From Parapedobacter sp964613725 (lineage in GTDB: Bacteria > Bacteroidota > Bacteroidia > Sphingobacteriales > Sphingobacteriaceae): 29,342 nt of DNA. The notes beneath the pieces are model-generated. The model ran no database searches. It was not told the DNA's origin and saw only the letters and a program-made list of their open reading frames with translations. Each line of letters starts with the position of its first letter. Position 1 is the first letter of the stretch. Both the position numbers and the translations under genes were made by a program. The DNA is taken from the NCBI GenBank assembly GCA_964613725.1, contig CAZTJY010000040.1, positions 1-29,342 on the forward strand, given 5' to 3'. Positions 25,618 through 29,342 of this stretch are shown here, one piece after another.

Positions 25618-27006
25618 ATGATGCTGAAGAAAATAGCCGCCTATCGTATATCGACTGTATTGCTGACCACGTTATTTTTCTGTGCTAATGCCGTATTGGC
25701 CCAGTCACCGGAAAAGCCAAACATCGTCATCATCGTGGCAGACGACCTGGATTCGCGGCAACTGAGTTGTTATGGTGGGCAGAACCTGAAAACAACACAC
25801 ATCGATCAATTAGCGTCCGAAGGGCTGAAGTTCAACTCGATGATTGCTTCCGAAGCCATGTGTGTGCCTACACGGGCGTCGCTTTTTACGGGATTGTATC
25901 CGGTGAAACACGGTGCTTACCGGAACCACAAACCCGTTTATAGCTACTTGAGGAGTATCGTCCACTACCTCGGTGATAACGGATACCGCGTAGGACTTAC
26001 CGGCAAAGACCATGTGACGCGGCCGAAGCCTGTTTTTCCGTTCGATTTGGTTGAGGGTTTTGAACCCAATTGTGTATCGGCCACGGACGAATATTTTTTG
26101 GACAGTGTAAGGAATTATATTACGCGGGATGAACCTTATTGCCTCTTTGTGATGAGCATCAACCCACACACCCCCTGGACGGTGGGCAACCCGGATGAAT
26201 TCGATCCAGATGGACTCGTTTTACCGGCGCATTGGGTAGATACCGAACTGACGAGGACCGAATTTTGCAAATATCTTGCGGAAGTACGCCGATTAGATGA
26301 CCAGGTGGGCGATATCGTGGGCCTGCTGGAAGAGACCGGAACCACTGCTAACACGATTGTCATTTTCCTGGGGGAGCAGGGCCCTCAATTCCCTGGTGGG
26401 AAATGGACATTATACGATAATGGGCAAAAAAGTTCGATGATTGTCAAATGGCCGGGGATGGTAAAGCCGGGCACGGAAACCGATGCCATTGTACAGTATG
26501 AGGATGTGGCGCCCACGCTGATCGATATTGCTGGGGGCGACCCCATCGCGGGATTAGATGGAAGGAGCTTTAAAGCCGTATTGAAGGGGGAAAGCGCCGA
26601 GCATCGGGAGGTCGCGTATGGCATACACAATAATATTCCCGAAGGGCCCGCATACCCGATACGCAGCATTCGGGATAATCAGTATAAGCTGGTCTGGAAC
26701 CTAACGCCAGATTCCACCTACTATATCAAGTACATGCTGAATACCAGTAGAGAAACGCTGCCTTGGACCAGTTGGGTTGCTAAGGCCGAACACGACGACT
26801 CCGCGAAGAAACTTACCGAACGGATTGTGCGTAAACCGGAAATCGAATTTTACGACATCAGCAAGGACCCGGATGAGCTGGAGAATCTGGCAGCAAATCC
26901 AGCCCATCAAGCGCGGGTGCAGCACTACATGGCCCAGTTGAAAGCATGGATGGAAGAGCAGGGGGATCGCGGAGCAGCCTTGGATATACCCGTCAAACGT
27001 AATTGA
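25618..27006 (+). CDS. S1-family sulfatase, exported (first of tandem pair)
   Basis: 462 aa from ATG 25618. A longer frame from GTG 25570 is rejected because that codon lies on the last base of the promoter box. Signal peptide (ISTVLLTTLFFCANAVLAQ). Metal-binding D42-D43 (VADDLDSRQLSCYGG) and the formylglycine motif C82-V-P-T-R86 mark a type I sulfatase whose Cys is oxidised by a maturation enzyme not seen in this window. At the later metal site, where most members have D-H-G or D-N-G, it reads LGEQGPQFPGGKW. The E-Q variant recalls sulfamidase-like or heparinoid-type S1 subfamilies. The C-terminus has the usual sulfatase ending (FYDISKDPDELENLAANP). It removes sulfate from sugars in the periplasm or at the surface; the position attacked is unknown. 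It is joined to the next gene by a TGATG junction. Confidence 0.93.
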   Translation: MMLKKIAAYRISTVLLTTLFFCANAVLAQSPEKPNIVIIVADDLDSRQLSCYGGQNLKTTHIDQLASEGLKFNSMIASEAMCVPTRASLFTGLYPVKHGAYRNHKPVYSYLRSIVHYLGDNGYRVGLTGKDHVTRPKPVFPFDLVEGFEPNCVSATDEYFLDSVRNYITRDEPYCLFVMSINPHTPWTVGNPDEFDPDGLVLPAHWVDTELTRTEFCKYLAEVRRLDDQVGDIVGLLEETGTTANTIVIFLGEQGPQFPGGKWTLYDNGQKSSMIVKWPGMVKPGTETDAIVQYEDVAPTLIDIAGGDPIAGLDGRSFKAVLKGESAEHREVAYGIHNNIPEGPAYPIRSIRDNQYKLVWNLTPDSTYYIKYMLNTSRETLPWTSWVAKAEHDDSAKKLTERIVRKPEIEFYDISKDPDELENLAANPAHQARVQHYMAQLKAWMEEQGDRGAALDIPVKRN

Positions 27007-28391
27007 TGATAGCTATGCGAATTAAAATTTTTTTCCCGTTAAGTGTATTGGTCGCGTTGTCATTGGTTGCGCGGGCGCAGGTTAATCGACCAAACATTGT
27101 GCTGATTATGGCAGACGATCTGGACTCACGGCAATTGAGTTGTTACGGCGGAGAAAACCTGAAAACAGTGCATATTGACCAGCTTGCTGCTGAAGGAATG
27201 CAATTCGACGCCATGATTGCATCCGAAGCGATGTGCGTACCTACCCGTGCCTCTTTGTTTACAGGCCTGTACCCGGTAAGGCACGGGGCATACCAAAACC
27301 ATAAGCCGGTATATACCGGTTTGAAAAGTGTGGTGCACTACCTGAATGATTTGGGCTATCGGGTTGGCCTGACCGGGAAAAACCACATGACTCGTCCAAG
27401 GACGATTTTCCCTTTTGATATGGTGTCGGGTTTTGAACCCAACTGTGTTTCGACGACGGATGATTATTTTTTGGATAGTGTGCGGAATTACATTGTCCAA
27501 GATCAGCCCTACTGCCTCTTTGTGATGAGCAACAACCCCCACCGGCCTTGGACGGTCGGAGATCCGGATGAATTTGATGCCGATGCCCTTAAACTGCCCC
27601 AGCATTGGGTAGATACCGAGCGCACCCGGGAAAGTTTCCGCCATTATTTGGCAGAAGTGCGCCGCTTGGACAATCAAGTGGGAGATATCATGAACCTCCT
27701 GAAAGAGACCGGGCAAGATAAAAACACCATCGTCATCTTCCTCGGTGAACAAGGCCCCCAGTTCCCCGGAGGCAAATGGAATCTCTATGACAACGGGCAG
27801 AAAAGTTCCATGATCGTTAAATGGCCTGGTAAGGTTGCCCCGAATACTAAGACAAATGCAATCGTACAATACGAAGACATTACCCCAACTTTGATTGATG
27901 TATTAGAAGGAGATCCCATCGAGGGGTTAGATGGCAGGAGTTTTAAACCGGTTTTGGAAAACAAGGACACCGGCCACCGGCAGGTTGCCTTCGGTATCCA
28001 TAATAACATTCCCGAAGGGCCTGCTTATCCTATGCGAAGCATAAGGGGGCATCGTTATAAACTGATCTGGAACCTTACTCCCGATTCGATCTATCATATT
28101 AAGTATTCGATGAATCTTAATAAAGACGACTTGGATTGGCCTACTTGGATCCGCAAGGCTGCCTATGACGACGAGGCAAAGCAGCTTACGGAGCGGATTG
28201 TCCGGCGGCCTGCCGTTGAATTCTATGACCTTCAAAACGATCCGTATGAACTGAATAACTTAGCCGGAGAAGACATGTACCAAACCGTGATTGCAGACTA
28301 TTCGGCACAACTCAAGGCGTGGATGGCTGCCCAGGGGGATGAGGGAGTGGCATTGGACGTGCCGATTAAAAGAAAAGATATGCAATTGTAA
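27006..28391 (+). CDS. S1-family sulfatase, exported (second of tandem pair)
   Basis: 461 aa. It is a close paralogue of the preceding sulfatase along its whole length, so the pair arose by tandem duplication. Signal peptide (FFPLSVLVALSLVARAQ), metal-binding D37-D38, formylglycine motif C77-V-P-T-R81, and the same GEQGPQFPGGKW block. Differences cluster in likely substrate regions, for example NNPHRPWTVGDPDEFDADAL against INPHTPWTVGNPDEFDPDGL, so the two may act on different sulfate positions. Its ATG overlaps the previous stop by one base (TGATG), which suggests coupled translation. An alternative start is ATG 27015, which gives a shorter signal peptide. Confidence 0.92.
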   Translation: MIAMRIKIFFPLSVLVALSLVARAQVNRPNIVLIMADDLDSRQLSCYGGENLKTVHIDQLAAEGMQFDAMIASEAMCVPTRASLFTGLYPVRHGAYQNHKPVYTGLKSVVHYLNDLGYRVGLTGKNHMTRPRTIFPFDMVSGFEPNCVSTTDDYFLDSVRNYIVQDQPYCLFVMSNNPHRPWTVGDPDEFDADALKLPQHWVDTERTRESFRHYLAEVRRLDNQVGDIMNLLKETGQDKNTIVIFLGEQGPQFPGGKWNLYDNGQKSSMIVKWPGKVAPNTKTNAIVQYEDITPTLIDVLEGDPIEGLDGRSFKPVLENKDTGHRQVAFGIHNNIPEGPAYPMRSIRGHRYKLIWNLTPDSIYHIKYSMNLNKDDLDWPTWIRKAAYDDEAKQLTERIVRRPAVEFYDLQNDPYELNNLAGEDMYQTVIADYSAQLKAWMAAQGDEGVALDVPIKRKDMQL

Positions 28392-28403
28392 ACGAAAGGG
28401 ATG

Positions 28404-28446
28404 ATAACCACTTGTAGCAATAACGAGCGAGGGAGCAACTGGTTAT
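28404..28446. repeat. Inverted repeat downstream of the sulfatases
   Basis: ATAACCA (28404-28410) pairs with TGGTTAT (28440-28446). The pairing extends inward by three more pairs (TTG with CAA) after one C-C mismatch. The loop is about 21 nt and no T-run follows, so terminator function is doubtful. Confidence 0.4.
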
Positions 28447-28497
28447 TAAGACCTAACGATACCTTTTTACGACATTTGAATATGATCGGGTGTTGAC

Positions 28498-29076
28498 GTG
28501 ACTGATTATGATGAAAATACGGATGGCGTACTGCTGGAGTTGATTCGAGTTGGCGACCAACAGGCATTCAAAGCACTATACGAGCGCTATTGGACACCTT
28601 TGTGGAGCTACGCCCGTAATGCCATGTCCAATCCGGATGATGCGGAAGACATTGTGCAGGAATTGTTCACGACGCTTTGGGAGAAGCGGGCGTCTTTGAA
28701 GATAACCAGCTCCTTGAAAGCGTATTTGTTTCGGGCAACACTTAATAAAGTGATTGACCGTATCGACCGATCGAAATATCATTCGACCTATCTTGACGAC
28801 TTGAAACGCACATACGATGAAGGGAATTATACGATAGACGGCAAGCTTTTCGAGCAGGAATTGATGCGCCGTTTTGAAGCGTGCATGGGCGAAATGCCGC
28901 CAAAAATGCGTACCATTTTTTCGCTAAGCAGGTTTGAGCAGATGACCCATCAACAGATCAGTGATTATTTGAAAATTTCACGCGACAACGTCAACCGCCA
29001 AATAAAGAATGCCTTGATTATCCTGAAACGGAGTTTGTTGAGCATGGTCGTCATGATACATCATTTTCTAGCCTAA
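28498..29076 (+). CDS. ECF RNA polymerase sigma factor, FecI-like
   Basis: 192 aa with a GTG start (no upstream in-frame ATG is available). Sigma region 2 covers about residues 20-90 (FKALYERYWTPLWSYARNAM; DAEDIVQELFTTLWEKR), and region 4 about 130-180 with the helix-turn-helix MTHQQISDYLKISRDNVNRQ. It belongs to the Bacteroidota sigma group usually paired with a FecR anti-sigma factor and an STN-type SusC. No fecR follows within the window: only 171 nt separate its stop from the next start. Its targets are unknown, but it may drive the gene beginning at 29248. Confidence 0.92.
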   Translation: MTDYDENTDGVLLELIRVGDQQAFKALYERYWTPLWSYARNAMSNPDDAEDIVQELFTTLWEKRASLKITSSLKAYLFRATLNKVIDRIDRSKYHSTYLDDLKRTYDEGNYTIDGKLFEQELMRRFEACMGEMPPKMRTIFSLSRFEQMTHQQISDYLKISRDNVNRQIKNALIILKRSLLSMVVMIHHFLA

Positions 29077-29247
29077 ATACACACCACCGGTCCCTATCAT
29101 TAATCGAATGGCCGTAATATGCCGCACCACATCGGGCGACGCTGTTGAGGCAAGTGAGATAAATTCGATATTTTTTGAATAGAATCAACCATCTTTTGTC
29201 GGTTGTTTTGTAGCGTTAAAGAACCGATAAATTAAAGTTAACTAATT
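29077..29247. other. Intergenic region after the sigma factor
   Basis: 171 nt, no ORF. A weak 5-bp hairpin (CAACC 29186-29190, GGTTG 29201-29205) followed by TTTT could be a poor terminator. No exact TAnnTTTG box is seen, which would fit transcription of the next gene by an alternative sigma factor, but this is speculative. Confidence 0.4.
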
Positions 29248-29342
29248 ATGATAAGACGTTCGGTAAGATTTTATTTATTTATAGCAGGCTGTTTGTGTAT
29301 TGCACACAGTAATGCCGAGCCATCAGCTCATTTATCGTTGCA
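29248..29342 (+). CDS. Start of an exported protein, truncated by the window end
   Basis: 31 codons from ATG 29248: MIRRSVRFYLFIAGCLCIAH followed by SNAEPSAHLSL. This is a signal peptide with a likely cut after NA. From the neighbouring FecI-like sigma gene, a SusC-type transporter with an N-terminal STN domain is the most likely continuation (inference). A FecR anti-sigma factor is unlikely, since those begin in the cytoplasm without such a signal. Confidence 0.55.
   Translation, partial: MIRRSVRFYLFIAGCLCIAHSNAEPSAHLSL

Noticed and set aside
27126..27869. 247-codon minus-strand open frame inside the second sulfatase
   Set aside because: Antisense to the catalytic domain. A parallel shadow frame exists in the first sulfatase because the two genes are paralogues, so the apparent conservation is not independent.
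28461..28468. TACCTTTT as a promoter box for the sigma gene
   Set aside because: It misses the final G of TAnnTTTG, and no supporting upstream element or shared 18-mer was found. It is too weak to list as a feature.
1..29342. CRISPR arrays, tRNA or rRNA genes, complete insertion sequences
   Set aside because: I looked for regularly spaced long repeats, tRNA arm patterns and transposase motifs, and saw none that could be supported.

Overview
The window looks like a carbohydrate-use region from a Bacteroidota chromosome, probably a Sphingobacteriaceae-type soil or water organism. The evidence is two SusC/SusD pairs, lipoproteins with acidic residues right after the lipobox Cys, TAnnTTTG-type promoter boxes instead of -10/-35 boxes, weak Shine-Dalgarno sequences, and a FecI-like sigma factor. 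The genus is not resolved. No rRNA, tRNA, CRISPR array or intact insertion sequence was seen.

Layout. (1) 2-6243, plus strand: a sugar-oxidation cassette. It starts with the end of a large propeller/HEAT/beta-sandwich/blue-copper protein that carries an in-frame TGA, followed by a ThuA-like protein, a Gfo/Idh/MocA oxidoreductase, a TIM-barrel sugar epimerase and a Tat-exported mandelate-racemase-like dehydratase. (2) 6244-6642: a gap holding a decayed susC start. (3) 6643-14331: first Sus locus (IPT/NHL lipoprotein, SusC, SusD, DUF1735/DUF4973 lipoprotein), closed by a strong terminator. (4) 14442-20396: second Sus locus (promoter module, SusC, SusD, DUF3823 lipoprotein), closed by a perfect 12-bp terminator hairpin. 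(5) 20512-23117: a macroglobulin/plug-type exported protein broken by a 1-nt frameshift, with an abrupt base-composition change inside it. (6) 23118-25500: an accessory patch with an 11-bp phased repeat, a VapBC-type toxin-antitoxin pair, a regulator that has lost its DNA-binding part, gene relics and a 59-codon ORF. (7) 25503-28391: two tandem S1 sulfatases with their own promoter. (8) 28498-end: an ECF sigma factor and the first 31 codons of an exported protein.

How the parts may work together (inference): the SusCD pairs and surface lipoproteins bind and import a glycan or glycoside, the sulfatases remove sulfate, and the oxidoreductase/epimerase/dehydratase cassette processes the released sugar by redox and elimination chemistry. 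No glycoside hydrolase or polysaccharide lyase is visible. The best regulatory clue is a 68-nt module, including an identical 18-mer at identical spacing from the TAnnTTTG box, in front of both the second susC and the sulfatase pair. It implies that these two operons share a regulator.
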